Assembly: GCF_009729415.1 (NCBI RefSeq)
Contig: NZ_MPKW01000005.1
Location: 427,343-491,342, forward strand
Reading direction: 5' to 3'
Length of the DNA: 64,000 nt
DNA from: Mycolicibacterium sp. CBMA 234
GTDB taxonomy: Bacteria; Actinomycetota; Actinomycetes; Mycobacteriales; Mycobacteriaceae
The notes under the pieces were generated by a model. The model was not told the DNA's origin, did not search any database, and saw nothing but the letters and a program-made list of their open reading frames with translations. Positions within the stretch are counted from its first letter, which is position 1. Every line of letters starts with the position of its first letter. Of the stretch, positions 9,195-18,085 are shown piece by piece. Made by a program: the position numbers and the translations under genes.

Positions 9195-10708
9195 CGCTGC
9201 CCGTCCGGAAGAGGAGTGACCGTTACTTCTTGCCCGCGGGCAACCGGGCCCAGCAATAGCTGGGTGGCGGAAGTGGCTGGGCCACCGACGATTTGGCTCA
9301 ACTGGTCCTTCTCAGCTTGACTGCCGACCGGTCCGACGGTGCCGCCGTACAGCGGCGCCGACTGCTGCTGCACCTGGCCGGGCGGTGCGGTTGCCCCGAC
9401 TTCAGCCGGCAGCGGCGGGGCTGCAGGCGGCGCGGGTGCGGGCATGGGCGCGCCGGGTGGCACTGGCAGCGCAGCAGGGTCCGGCGGTCCGGGGAAATCC
9501 GGCACGATCGGGACCGAAAAGCGAGGCGGAGCAACGTTGGGATAATTCTCCGGAACCCCTGGCGGCACCGCCACACCCATCGATGCCAACCCCGGCTTGA
9601 GGTCCGGTGCCGTCGGGGTTTCCGGCGCAGTCTGGCAGCTCGGACCTTCCATCGCGCCGTACCGCGGGCAGTCCGCCCGGGTGTACTGCCGCGATGGGTT
9701 CATCGAGATGACCGCTTTCCAGATGACCAGGCCGGTGTCCTGGTCAAGGCCTTCGTCGTAGACCTTGTTGGCCAACGCCTGCAATCGCGTTGACACACCG
9801 TGGAATTCGCCGGCATGGTCGGCGAGGACACCCAACCCCGGCGTCAGACCAGTACTGACCTGAATCATCCGGTCGATCTGGTGCTCGAACGCATCACCAA
9901 GAGTGCCCGTGGTTTTCAGTCCGCCGGTGAGGAAATTGGTCAGCTGCGAACGCTTCTCGGCGAATGTCCGCATCGGCTTGACCGAACTGTCCAACGCGGC
10001 GAACAGATCCGGCGACACGGCGCGCAGGCTGTCCGCCGCGTTCTTCAGCGCCGACAACGTCGTCGGCCCCGAGTCGTCGGACTTGACCACCGAATTCAGT
10101 TGCTGCATCACCGCATTCAGGTCATGGCCGGCATCGGTGAGCTTCTGCCCGCGGCCGTGGGTGGCCTCGGAAATGGCCGCAAAGACACCGACATTGTTGG
10201 CATCAGGTGACTGCCCAACGGCTTTGAGCAACTGGCGCAGCTTGGCCAACACGTTCTGGAAGAGCACTGTGGGCAGGGTCTGATCTTCCATCACGACGTC
10301 GCCCGTGCGGATGGGCCGCGCGCCGTTGCCGTTCTGCACGAGTTGCACAGCTGACACCGCAAAGAGGTTCGCCGGGACCACGCGGGCCGTCACACTGTCA
10401 GGGATCTGCGGAGCGAACTGCGGCTGGATGTCGACGTGCACCACGTTTGGCTGACCGTGCTGCGACGGCGTCACGCTCGACACCATGCCGACGATCACGC
10501 CGCGGAACTTCACGTCGGAGCGCTCTGGGAGGCCGTCTCCGATGTTGATGAGCTTCAAGTCCACCCGAATGAAATCATCCAGTTTGCCTTGAGATTTGAC
10601 CACCATCAGGACGGCGGCGATCGATGCCACCACGGCAAAACACAGGCCGATGACGCCCAGCTTGCGATCGGTTGAGCCGCGCGGGTCGTGATCGAACGAG
10701 TTGCCCAT
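9191..10708 (-). CDS. mceA: MceA, Mce transporter subunit with Pro-rich tail
   Basis: Encodes 505 residues (MGNSFDHD...). The ATG at 10708 overlaps the yrbEB stop; an open extension upstream of it runs out of frame through yrbEB and is not coding. Anchor at ~18-38, MCE domain ~42-125 (ERSDVKFRGVIVGMVSSV), helical region to ~330, a Cys pair (DCPRY, SCQTA), then a tail of about 140 residues very rich in Pro/Ala. MceA is the first subunit of the Mce hexamer; tails of this kind probably extend into the outer envelope. Confidence 0.92.
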   Translation of the reverse strand: MGNSFDHDPRGSTDRKLGVIGLCFAVVASIAAVLMVVKSQGKLDDFIRVDLKLINIGDGLPERSDVKFRGVIVGMVSSVTPSQHGQPNVVHVDIQPQFAPQIPDSVTARVVPANLFAVSAVQLVQNGNGARPIRTGDVVMEDQTLPTVLFQNVLAKLRQLLKAVGQSPDANNVGVFAAISEATHGRGQKLTDAGHDLNAVMQQLNSVVKSDDSGPTTLSALKNAADSLRAVSPDLFAALDSSVKPMRTFAEKRSQLTNFLTGGLKTTGTLGDAFEHQIDRMIQVSTGLTPGLGVLADHAGEFHGVSTRLQALANKVYDEGLDQDTGLVIWKAVISMNPSRQYTRADCPRYGAMEGPSCQTAPETPTAPDLKPGLASMGVAVPPGVPENYPNVAPPRFSVPIVPDFPGPPDPAALPVPPGAPMPAPAPPAAPPLPAEVGATAPPGQVQQQSAPLYGGTVGPVGSQAEKDQLSQIVGGPATSATQLLLGPVARGQEVTVTPLPDGQR

Positions 10709-11565
10709 CAGCCACCGAACCTTGCGCCGCTGATGACGCCCCACAAGGCCATGGTGAGCAGCATGTTGACGATCACCACGACGGTGACGCTGCCCCGCAT
10801 CGCCCGACCTGCCGCCACGCCGACACCTGCGGGGCCGCCGGAGGCGAAGTAGCCGTAGTAGCACTGCATGGTCGACGAGATGAACACGAACACCACCGCT
10901 TTGATGGTCGCGAACAACACGTCGCGTCCCTCGAGGAACAGGCCGAAGTAGTGGAGGTAGGTACCGGTGGACTGGCCGGCCACCACGCTGACCAGCTGGC
11001 AGGACAGGTACGCCAGCGCCAGGCAAGCGAGAAACAGCGGAACCACCGCGACGATCGATGCCGTCACGCGGGTGGCGACGAGGTACGCCACCGAGTTGAT
11101 GCCCAGGGTATCTAGCGCGTCGATCTCGTCGTTGATCCGCATGGCGCCGAGCTGCGCGGTGAAGCGGCAGCCGGCCTGGGCAATGAAGGCCATCGCGATC
11201 ATCACCGGCGCCAGTTCACGCGTCGTCGCAAACGATGAGACGAGGCCCGTCGCCGGGCCCAAACCCAACAAGTTCAGCGCGTTATAGCCCTCGACGGCCA
11301 CCAGCGCGCCGGCCGTGACACCAAGCACCCCAGCCACATTCAGCGTGCCGCCGCCGACCACGATCGAACCGTTGCCCCAGGTGATGTCCGACAGCAGCCG
11401 CAGAAACTCCTTGCGGTAGCGCAACCACATGGTGGGCATGGCCAGCAATACCCTGCCGAAGAACTCGACCATGTGGCCGGTACGTCCCGCGCCCTTGAGT
11501 AGGCCGTTGCCTACCTTGCTGAACGGCCGCAGCAGCTGCGGGGTGAATGTTGAGGGAGCGGCCAT
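10708..11565 (-). CDS. yrbEB: YrbEB, Mce ABC-type permease
   Basis: Encodes 285 residues, a MlaE-family integral membrane permease with about five to six membrane segments. The family signature is present as RINDEIDALDTLGINSVAYLV (given in part) around residues 145-165, the coupling loop for the MceG ATPase. With YrbEA it forms the inner-membrane core of the Mce importer. The start lies 1 nt from the yrbEA stop and the 3' end overlaps mceA (ATGA), so translation is likely coupled. Confidence 0.93.
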   Translation of the reverse strand: MAAPSTFTPQLLRPFSKVGNGLLKGAGRTGHMVEFFGRVLLAMPTMWLRYRKEFLRLLSDITWGNGSIVVGGGTLNVAGVLGVTAGALVAVEGYNALNLLGLGPATGLVSSFATTRELAPVMIAMAFIAQAGCRFTAQLGAMRINDEIDALDTLGINSVAYLVATRVTASIVAVVPLFLACLALAYLSCQLVSVVAGQSTGTYLHYFGLFLEGRDVLFATIKAVVFVFISSTMQCYYGYFASGGPAGVGVAAGRAMRGSVTVVVIVNMLLTMALWGVISGARFGG

Positions 11566-11566
11566 G

Positions 11567-12430
11567 TCAGATCGATGTTTTCGGGAAGAGGATGACGTAC
11601 AGCTGACTCATGACGACGTTGACGATCATCATGAGCAACACGGACTCCACCACGGCGGCGTTGACCGAGTTGGCCACGCCGGCCGGGCCACCGCGGGTGT
11701 CCAGGCCCTTGTGGCAACTGATGACCGCCACGATGAGGCCGAAGACGATGGCCTTGACCATGGCCAGCGCCAGGTCGCCGACGGTCGAGAACGACGAGAA
11801 CGTCGCGATGAACGAGCCGGGGGTGCCGTTCTGCAAGTAGACGTTGAACATGTAGCTCGCCAGGTAGCCGACGAAACTGGTGACGCCGGTCAGCAGCACA
11901 CCGATGAGCACCAACGCGACCAACCGCGGCACGACCAGCCGCTGAATCGGGGAAACGCCCATCACCTCCATCGCCGAGATTTCTTCGCGCATGGTGCGTG
12001 ATCCGAGGTCAGCACAGACGGCAGAGCCGACCGCCGTCGCGAGCAACAACGATGCGACCAGCGGGGCGCCCTGCCGGATCACCACCAGACCCGTGGCCGC
12101 GCCCGACAACGACGACGCACCGACCTGGCCGGCCAGCAATGCGAATTGGATCGACAATGTCACGCTGATCGGGATGGTCACCAAAACGGTTGGGGTAAAA
12201 GCAGTTCCGGCCATGAACGCGGCCTGATTCAGGAACTCGCGCACCTGGAATCGGCCCTTGACGATGTCGATGAACAGGTACTCCAACGCCCGGAGCCCGA
12301 GCACGATCTGACCGCCGGCGGTGCTCAGCGACGCGATCGGATGGTTCGCCAGATACCGACGGACCCAGTCGATCGCCTCGGCGATGGCAGGCCACTTCGC
12401 CAGCCCACCGGGCTGCGCTTGGTCGGTCAT
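11567..12430 (-). CDS. yrbEA: YrbEA, Mce ABC-type permease
   Basis: Encodes 287 residues; the start MTDQAQPGG at 12430 overlaps the TetR stop (ATGA). A MlaE-family permease with the signature REEISAMEVMGVSPIQRLV near residues 145-165 and multiple membrane helices. It partners YrbEB. No MceG-type ATPase gene is present here; as usual in mycobacteria it would be encoded elsewhere. Confidence 0.93.
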   Translation of the reverse strand: MTDQAQPGGLAKWPAIAEAIDWVRRYLANHPIASLSTAGGQIVLGLRALEYLFIDIVKGRFQVREFLNQAAFMAGTAFTPTVLVTIPISVTLSIQFALLAGQVGASSLSGAATGLVVIRQGAPLVASLLLATAVGSAVCADLGSRTMREEISAMEVMGVSPIQRLVVPRLVALVLIGVLLTGVTSFVGYLASYMFNVYLQNGTPGSFIATFSSFSTVGDLALAMVKAIVFGLIVAVISCHKGLDTRGGPAGVANSVNAAVVESVLLMMIVNVVMSQLYVILFPKTSI

Positions 12431-13083
12431 AGGGCCTGCTCGACCACGTTCGGCACGTTCAGCGCCGGCCACTGGTTGGCGATGCCACGACACACCAGTT
12501 CGTTACTTGCCAGGGTCTGCGCAATCAATTCGTCGCGGCTCGGCTTCTTGCCGTAGCGCAGGGCGATACCGAACGGGATCGCACAGACCGTCTGGGCGGT
12601 GGCCCGAACGTCGACATCGGCGCGGACGTAGCCCTGGTTGATGCCGTCGCGCAACATCGCCGCGAGGACGCGGACACCGTCATCGAAAAGGCGCTGAAAT
12701 TCTTCGGTCATCTGCTGATCGACGCCGGCAGCCTGCACCACGATCAACTGCATCAGGCGCGGCTCGTCGGCCAGAAGTTCGCTATACGCCATACCGATAC
12801 TCAGCAGATGATCGCGGAACTCTGTAATGGAAGTCAGCCGTCCCGGCGTCGAGTCGCCGATCGCAGCCAGCAGACGGCCGTTGACCTGGCGGACCGCGTG
12901 GTCGACGATGTCTCGCTTGTTCTCGAAATACCGGTAGAACATAGAGTGCCCGGACCCCAGACGTTTGGCGATGTGACTGATCGAGGTCTGGTGATAGCCA
13001 CGTTCGGCAAACTCAGCCAACGCGGCGTCGATGACCTCTTCGCGGACCAACTCAGCTCGCTTCGCGCGCTGGCGTTCCGCCAT
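12427..13083 (-). CDS. TetR-family regulator heading the mce operon
   Basis: Encodes 218 residues from the ATG at 13083 (MAERQRAKR), which has GGGGAG upstream; an in-frame GTG at 13116 is the alternative. Helix-turn-helix at ~20-62 (ERGYHQTSISHIAKRLGSG, HSMFYRYFENKRDIV), then a ligand-binding domain. The stop overlaps yrbEA by 4 nt, so the regulator is co-translated with the transporter it presumably controls, probably with a lipid or acyl-CoA as inducer. It is a single TetR unit, unlike the double-domain Mce3R of M. tuberculosis. Confidence 0.85.
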   Translation of the reverse strand: MAERQRAKRAELVREEVIDAALAEFAERGYHQTSISHIAKRLGSGHSMFYRYFENKRDIVDHAVRQVNGRLLAAIGDSTPGRLTSITEFRDHLLSIGMAYSELLADEPRLMQLIVVQAAGVDQQMTEEFQRLFDDGVRVLAAMLRDGINQGYVRADVDVRATAQTVCAIPFGIALRYGKKPSRDELIAQTLASNELVCRGIANQWPALNVPNVVEQAL

Positions 13084-13128
13084 CGTTACGCGTGGCTCCC
13101 CTGTCACGCGGATCACAGTAGCGCATCA

Positions 13129-13164
13129 ATTCCGGATTGGGACACACTATTCACAAAGCGGAAT
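13129..13164. promoter_or_regulatory. Possible operator between mce TetR and crotonase
   Basis: The 257-nt divergent region 13084-13340 must hold promoters for both the mce operon and the crotonase gene. ATTCCG (13129-13134) and CGGAAT (13159-13164) form an inverted repeat with a 24-nt spacer. The arms are short, so this is a tentative TetR site. Confidence 0.3.
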
Positions 13165-13340
13165 GGATTGTCTCGCGTGTCAGTATTGCGCGGTACCGGT
13201 TTGCTGGAAATCGCAGGAAGCGTTGCGGCAGCACAGTAGGGCGACCCTTCCAGCGATGTGGCCGTTTCTGCATTTTCAGCGAATACCCACAGGATCAGCC
13301 GTCGACGTGGTAGCGGCCGGCGCCGCACTACCCTGACCCG

Positions 13341-14141
13341 ATGACACCAGACCGGATCACCGTCGACATTCGAGGCGGCATCGCCTACGCGACCCTCAAC
13401 CGGGCAGACAAGATGAACAGCCTCGACCTGCCGATGCTGGAAGCCCTCGCCGCAGTCCCCGGCCAAATTGCGCGCGACCGCTCGGTGCGCGTCGTGATTC
13501 TGCGTGGCGACGGACGCGCGTTCTGCACCGGACTCGACTTCGCCGGCGCCAAATTGCAGGGCCTCAGTGCCGTACGCAACTTCGGCAAGCTCCCCGGGCA
13601 GAAGACCAACCTGTTCCAGCAGGCGTGCTGGGCCTGGCGTGAGCTGCCGGTGCCGGTGATCGCCGCGTTGCACGGTCACTGCTACGGCGGCGGCCTGCAG
13701 GTGGCGTTGGCGGCAGATTTCCGCATCGCGACGCCGGACTGCAAGCTCTCGATCATGGAGGCCCGCTGGGGGCTGATCCCGGACATGACCGGATCGGTGA
13801 CGCTGCGCGAGCTCCTGCCCATGGACGTCGCCAAGCGACTGACCATGACGGCCGAGGTGTTCTCCGGAACTGACGCGCTGGGGTACGGACTCGTGACGGA
13901 AGTGGCCGACGATCCAGTTGCAGCGGCCGAGAAGTTGGCCGCGCAACTCGTCGAACGGTCGCCAGATGCGTTGGCTGCCACCAAGAAACTGTTCGACTCG
14001 ACGTGGACATCGCCACCGCGATGGGCGTTCTGGACCGAGTCGCTGTTGCAGCTGCGGTTACTGCGCGGACGCAATCACCGGTTGGCGCGCAAGGCCGGCC
14101 GAGAGGGCAGCCCGGCTTGGGAGCCGCGGTCGTTGGACTGA
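13341..14141 (+). CDS. Crotonase-family enoyl-CoA hydratase/isomerase
   Basis: Encodes 266 residues of the crotonase fold. The oxyanion-hole and CoA-binding segments appear as RAFCTGLDF (~61-69) and HGHCYGGGLQVALAADF (~113-129). MEARWGLIPDMTGSVTL places a Glu and an Asp where dienoyl-CoA isomerases carry theirs, so an isomerase or hydratase of a modified chain is possible. It acts on acyl-CoA thioesters in beta-oxidation. It is divergent from the mce operon, so imported lipid may be its substrate source (inference). The last 67 nt overlap the convergent gene. Confidence 0.85.
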   Translation: MTPDRITVDIRGGIAYATLNRADKMNSLDLPMLEALAAVPGQIARDRSVRVVILRGDGRAFCTGLDFAGAKLQGLSAVRNFGKLPGQKTNLFQQACWAWRELPVPVIAALHGHCYGGGLQVALAADFRIATPDCKLSIMEARWGLIPDMTGSVTLRELLPMDVAKRLTMTAEVFSGTDALGYGLVTEVADDPVAAAEKLAAQLVERSPDALAATKKLFDSTWTSPPRWAFWTESLLQLRLLRGRNHRLARKAGREGSPAWEPRSLD

Positions 14142-15214
14142 GTTCCAGGCTTGATGCCTGACGTCGACTTGGGCGCCAGGATGTTCGTCAGCCCAGTCGT
14201 GAGCCCGGACAGCGGGTTGTGGAATCGCCCGCCTGTCTGCGACAACGGCAGCGGCGTCGTCGGCGTTTTCGGGGTGCCGATCGATGCCAACGGCGCAAGG
14301 ATCTTCGCCGTACTCGGCGGCATCTGCTGGGCTAACGGCTTCGGGTCCATGGCCGCAGTCGATGTGACGGGCTTCGACGCAGCCAGCGGCGCGAACGCAC
14401 CGGGCTGCATGGCCGCGGTACGGACGTTGTTGAGTTCGGTGACGATGGTGTTGGCGATCACCGTGCCGGCCGCGGTCACGACCCCGGCGGCGGTCTGAAT
14501 GCCGGCCATCATCGCGAGTAACGGGTTACCAGTTTTCGCCAGTTCCTGGGAGACCGCATCGGGCACGTGGAACGCACCCGCAAGAACATCGTTGAATGCC
14601 GGGAAGATCACTGCGGCAACCACATTGATCGCACCGATCACTGCGACTTGGAGTACGCCGTGCGGCATGACGGTCGGCGCCGGGTTCGGGACGACGGGCG
14701 CGTTCAGCGCGTCGAAAGTCTGCTGGCGGAATTGTTGGAAGGCGTTCAGGACCGCTGCTGGACCGCCCAGGATCGCGGGAGGGATATTCATCAAGCCGAC
14801 TACGCCGACTTCGAAAGCGTTCAGCGCCCGCTTCGCCGGGATGGCGGAGTCGGCGGCGATCGCCGCGTCCATGGCCGCGGCCGTCGGCCCGGTCATCGAC
14901 GCTCCGGCGATACCGATCGCCTTGAGCAGACCGTTCGCCGGCAACGCGGCGAAGAAGACCCCTGGCTCCTGCAACGTGGTGGAGATGCCGGTCGTGACAG
15001 TCTGCGCCAGCAGCGGGCAGATGATGGAGCAGTAGATGCCTTGGTTGTTGATGAAACTGGCGATCAGTCCACCCGGCGGAACCGCTGCCGCCAAACGGAT
15101 CTCCCGCGACACAGTCGGCGGTGACGAATGCTCGGCTGCTGGGGCCACTGCCGTCAGTGGCGCAATGACGGCGGCCGCGGCGAGGGCGGCGGGCAGACGT
15201 GGTGAGAGCAGCAT
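14075..15214 (-). CDS. Exported Ala/Pro-rich protein of unknown function
   Basis: Encodes 379 residues. The ATG at 15214 has AAGGGGA 7 nt upstream and gives a Sec signal (~1-30). The body is Ala-rich with hydrophobic helices (~95-270), one Cys pair (YCSIICPL) and a C-terminal low-complexity Pro/Thr/Lys tail. Similar mycobacterial proteins have no known function; I cannot assign one. Its last 22 codons overlap the crotonase gene antisense. It lies 57 nt behind the NsrR-like gene on the same strand and could be co-transcribed. Confidence 0.6.
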   Translation of the reverse strand: MLLSPRLPAALAAAAVIAPLTAVAPAAEHSSPPTVSREIRLAAAVPPGGLIASFINNQGIYCSIICPLLAQTVTTGISTTLQEPGVFFAALPANGLLKAIGIAGASMTGPTAAAMDAAIAADSAIPAKRALNAFEVGVVGLMNIPPAILGGPAAVLNAFQQFRQQTFDALNAPVVPNPAPTVMPHGVLQVAVIGAINVVAAVIFPAFNDVLAGAFHVPDAVSQELAKTGNPLLAMMAGIQTAAGVVTAAGTVIANTIVTELNNVRTAAMQPGAFAPLAASKPVTSTAAMDPKPLAQQMPPSTAKILAPLASIGTPKTPTTPLPLSQTGGRFHNPLSGLTTGLTNILAPKSTSGIKPGTQSNDRGSQAGLPSRPALRANR

Positions 15215-15270
15215 TGTGGTCCCCTTGCACAGCGGTGGTCTACGTGCCACGTACCCCGGGACCAACGGGT

Positions 15271-15735
15271 TCAATCGCTGCGAGGTTCGATCTGCGCCGC
15301 CAGCGCGCCGAGGCTGATCAGCAGGTTTCTAGTCGGCGGCTGTGCTAGGTCGGCGACCGTGGTGGTGTTCAGCGACGCATAGAACGCAGCCTTGGCCTCC
15401 GCGAAGGCTGCGCGCAGCCGACAGGCCGACTGCAGCGGGCAGCCCAGCCCCGCACAGTCGACCAACTCGGTATCAGCGTCAGCTTCCAGAGACCGGACCA
15501 CATCACCGAGTCGAGCGGAGCGGCCGGACTCTGTGAGAGCCAGGCCGCCGCCGCGACCACGATCGGCGTCCAGCCACCCGCACGCCGCCAGATGCGCACA
15601 CGCTTTGGTCGCGTGCGTGTAGGAGATCTCCATGTCCTCGGCGATCTGGCGGGTCGAGATCCGCTGCCGGCCATCCTCGGCGGCGAGCCGGATCAAGATC
15701 CGTAACCCGACGTCGCTGAAACCGGTAAGCCGCAC
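15271..15735 (-). CDS. nsrR: Rrf2-family NsrR-type regulator
   Basis: Encodes 154 residues from a GTG. A winged helix at ~8-65 (STRQIAEDMEISYTHATKA) is followed by CAGLGCPLQSAC, i.e. C-x4-C-x5-C, the cysteine spacing of NsrR, which binds a nitric-oxide-sensitive Fe-S cluster. A glycine-rich wing RGRGGGLAL precedes it. NsrR represses genes for NO detoxification; its targets here are unknown apart from probable autoregulation through the dyad at 15747-15773. An Rrf2 protein with another cluster signal is the alternative. Confidence 0.82.
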   Translation of the reverse strand: MRLTGFSDVGLRILIRLAAEDGRQRISTRQIAEDMEISYTHATKACAHLAACGWLDADRGRGGGLALTESGRSARLGDVVRSLEADADTELVDCAGLGCPLQSACRLRAAFAEAKAAFYASLNTTTVADLAQPPTRNLLISLGALAAQIEPRSD

Positions 15736-15746
15736 TCAGTCACGCT

Positions 15747-15773
15747 ATTTGAATCGGCATTTCCGATGCAAAT
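15747..15773. promoter_or_regulatory. 27-bp dyad, likely NsrR/Rrf2 operator
   Basis: ATTTGAATCGG and CCGATGCAAAT flank CATTT; outer ATTTG/CAAAT and inner ATCGG/CCGAT arms are perfect, with one mismatched pair between them. It lies 12 nt upstream of the GTG start of the Rrf2 gene, where a bound repressor would block transcription. AT-rich dyads of this size are typical of NsrR sites. Confidence 0.75.
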
Positions 15774-15834
15774 AAAAACTGGGCTCTCCCGCCGACACGC
15801 CGTACGCCGACGAATCGGCCTCGCAAGACTGCAA

Positions 15835-17055
15835 TCAGCTGGCAGCGTGCTTCTTCAGTTCGGCACGAGCGAGTGCGTTCTTGTGCACCTCGTCCGGTCC
15901 GTCGGCGAACCGCAGGGTACGGATACCCGCGTACATGGCAGCCAGCGGGAAGTCCTGAGAGACGCCACCGGCGCCGTGGACCTGGATGGCCTTGTCCAAG
16001 ATCCACTGCACCGTGAGCGGCGTGGCGATCTTGATGGACTGAATCTCGCTGTGCGCACCGCGATTTCCAACGGTGTCCATCAACCAGGCGGTCTTGAGCA
16101 CCAACAGCCGCAGCTGTTCGACCCGCACGCGAGACTCGGCGATCCAGTCCCGGATCACACCCTGCTCGGCCAGCGGCTTGCCGAAGGCGACCCGGCTTGC
16201 GGCACGCTGACACATCATCTCGATGGCCCGCTCCGCGACACCGATCGCGCGCATGCAGTGGTGGATGCGGCCCGGCCCGAGGCGCGCCTGGGCGATCGCG
16301 AATCCACTGCCCTCTTCGCCGATCAGGTTCGAGGCGGGAACCCGCACATCAGTGAATCGAAGTTCTGCGTGGCCACCGTGGTCGTTGTCGTCGTAGCCGA
16401 ACACCTCCATGCCACGGAGAATCTCGAGACCGGGGGTGTCCCGGGGAACCAGGATCTGTGACTGCTGGCGGTGGCGCTCCGAACTCGGGTCCGTCTTGCC
16501 CATGACGATGAAGACCTTGCAGTTGGGATTCATCGCGCCGGTGATCCACCACTTGCGACCGTTGATGACGTACTCGTCACCGTCACGCGCGATGGACAGC
16601 TCGACGTTGGTGGCGTCGGAACTGGCGACGTCGGGCTCGGTCATGGCGAAAGCCGACCGAATCTCGCCGTCCAGCAACGGTTCCAGCCACTGCCGCTGTT
16701 GTGCTTCGGTACCGAACTCGTTCAGCACCTCCATGTTCCCGGTATCCGGAGCGGCGCAGTTGAACACCGCGGGCGCCAATTGGATGCTGCGGCCGGTGAT
16801 CTCGGCCAGCGGCGCGTATTGCAGGTTGGTCAGACCGGCACCCTTCTGCCCAGGCAGGAACAGATTCCACAAGCCGCGGCGGCGAGCTTCGGCACGCAGC
16901 TCGGTGAGCACCGGCACACTGTCCCAAGCCCACCGGTTGTCCAGCGCGGCAAGCTGCTCGTGGAACGCCTTCTCGGCGGGATAGACGTGGCTTTCCATGA
17001 AAGCCGTTATCTCGGCGATCATTTCGTTGGTCTTGGCGTCGTACGCGAATTCCAT
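15835..17055 (-). CDS. Acyl-CoA dehydrogenase of ACAD10/11 type
   Basis: Encodes 406 residues with the full ACAD fold: FAD-binding [16 protein letters not shown] (~140-155), [10 protein letters not shown] (~173-182), and a C-terminal [12 protein letters not shown] where the usual catalytic Glu-Gly is Asp-Gly, a signature shared with ACAD10/11. In those mammalian enzymes a fused kinase phosphorylates a 4-hydroxyacyl-CoA and the dehydrogenase part then removes phosphate. Here the kinase is the next gene upstream (1-nt gap), so the pair probably acts together on hydroxyacyl-CoAs. The specific substrate is inference. Confidence 0.87.
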   Translation of the reverse strand: MEFAYDAKTNEMIAEITAFMESHVYPAEKAFHEQLAALDNRWAWDSVPVLTELRAEARRRGLWNLFLPGQKGAGLTNLQYAPLAEITGRSIQLAPAVFNCAAPDTGNMEVLNEFGTEAQQRQWLEPLLDGEIRSAFAMTEPDVASSDATNVELSIARDGDEYVINGRKWWITGAMNPNCKVFIVMGKTDPSSERHRQQSQILVPRDTPGLEILRGMEVFGYDDNDHGGHAELRFTDVRVPASNLIGEEGSGFAIAQARLGPGRIHHCMRAIGVAERAIEMMCQRAASRVAFGKPLAEQGVIRDWIAESRVRVEQLRLLVLKTAWLMDTVGNRGAHSEIQSIKIATPLTVQWILDKAIQVHGAGGVSQDFPLAAMYAGIRTLRFADGPDEVHKNALARAELKKHAAS

Positions 17056-17056
17056 G

Positions 17057-18085
17057 TCAGTGCTCCTTCAGTGCGTTGAGTCCGGAGTCCAGCAGCGAGT
17101 GCACGGCTTCCCCGGCGAACGAGAACCCGTCGCCGACGGTCTGCCCGTTGACGTACCGGTAGTGGATACCTTCGAAAATGCCCGCCATCTTGAAGAAGGC
17201 CAGGGCCAGATAGAAACCGAAATCGCCTAGCGGGCGGTCGATTCCGCCTCGGTAGCGGTCGATGATCTCCTGTTCGGAGAGGAAGCCGGGTGCCTCGCTG
17301 ACGTCGGAGACGCCCAGTTCGCCCGAGGCGGCCAGCCGACCGTACGCGACCATCAACGCAAGGTCGGTGAGCGAGTCGCCAATGGTGGACAGCTCCCAGT
17401 CGATCACCGCAGCGGGTTGGTCGCCGGAGTCGAACAGCACGTTGTCCAGGCGGTAGTCGCCGTGCACGATCCCGGGCGCAGAATCGGCGGGAACACGCCC
17501 CGACAGCGCCTCATACAGCTCTTCCATCGCAGGCAGGTCACGCGTGTGGGCCGCGGCGAACTGCTTCTTCCACCGCCCGACCTGACGCCCCAGGAAGCCT
17601 TCGGGCCGACCGAAATCCGCCAGTTCCACCGACGCGGGATCCACGGAATGCACCGCAACCAGCGCGTCGACGAGCCGTTCGGAGATAACGCGCGTGCGCT
17701 CAGCACCCAGGGCCTTGAGTTCGGCCGCTTGCCGGTACGGGACGCCGTCGATCTCGGCCATGACGTAGAACGGAGCACCGAGCACAGCGGCGTCGTCGCA
17801 GAATGCGTACATCGTGGGCACCGGAACGGCGGTGGGCGCCAGCGCCGACATCATGCGGTATTCGCGGCTCATATCGTGCGCGGTCGCGAGCAGCTCCCCC
17901 ACCGGCGGCCGGCGGACGATCCACGATGAATTGCTGTCCGTGACACGGTAAGTCAGGTTCGACTTGCCGCCGGCGATCAACAGTGCGGACAAATTCTGAC
18001 CGGCACCAGGCACCGCTGAGGGCAACCAGGCACCGAGACGGTCCAGGTCCAGCCCGGGCAATTCGAGATGCGTGTCGGCAACCAT
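17057..18085 (-). CDS. APH/ACAD10-type phosphotransferase
   Basis: Encodes 342 residues. The ATG at 18085 shares one base with the SDR stop (TGATG). Kinase features: glycine/Lys segment [10 protein letters not shown] (~35-45), IVRRPP, catalytic loop [12 protein letters not shown] (~205) and metal-binding [10 protein letters not shown] (~222). This is the aminoglycoside-phosphotransferase fold as in the N-terminal half of ACAD10/11, not a resistance enzyme. Likely role: ATP-dependent phosphorylation of hydroxyacyl-CoA before the adjacent dehydrogenase acts. Confidence 0.85.
   Translation of the reverse strand: MVADTHLELPGLDLDRLGAWLPSAVPGAGQNLSALLIAGGKSNLTYRVTDSNSSWIVRRPPVGELLATAHDMSREYRMMSALAPTAVPVPTMYAFCDDAAVLGAPFYVMAEIDGVPYRQAAELKALGAERTRVISERLVDALVAVHSVDPASVELADFGRPEGFLGRQVGRWKKQFAAAHTRDLPAMEELYEALSGRVPADSAPGIVHGDYRLDNVLFDSGDQPAAVIDWELSTIGDSLTDLALMVAYGRLAASGELGVSDVSEAPGFLSEQEIIDRYRGGIDRPLGDFGFYLALAFFKMAGIFEGIHYRYVNGQTVGDGFSFAGEAVHSLLDSGLNALKEH

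Noticed and set aside
10709..11026. Extended N-terminus of mceA reading through yrbEB
   Set aside because: The open extension is out of frame in yrbEB; the ATG at 10708 in an ATGA overlap gives the normal MceA start.
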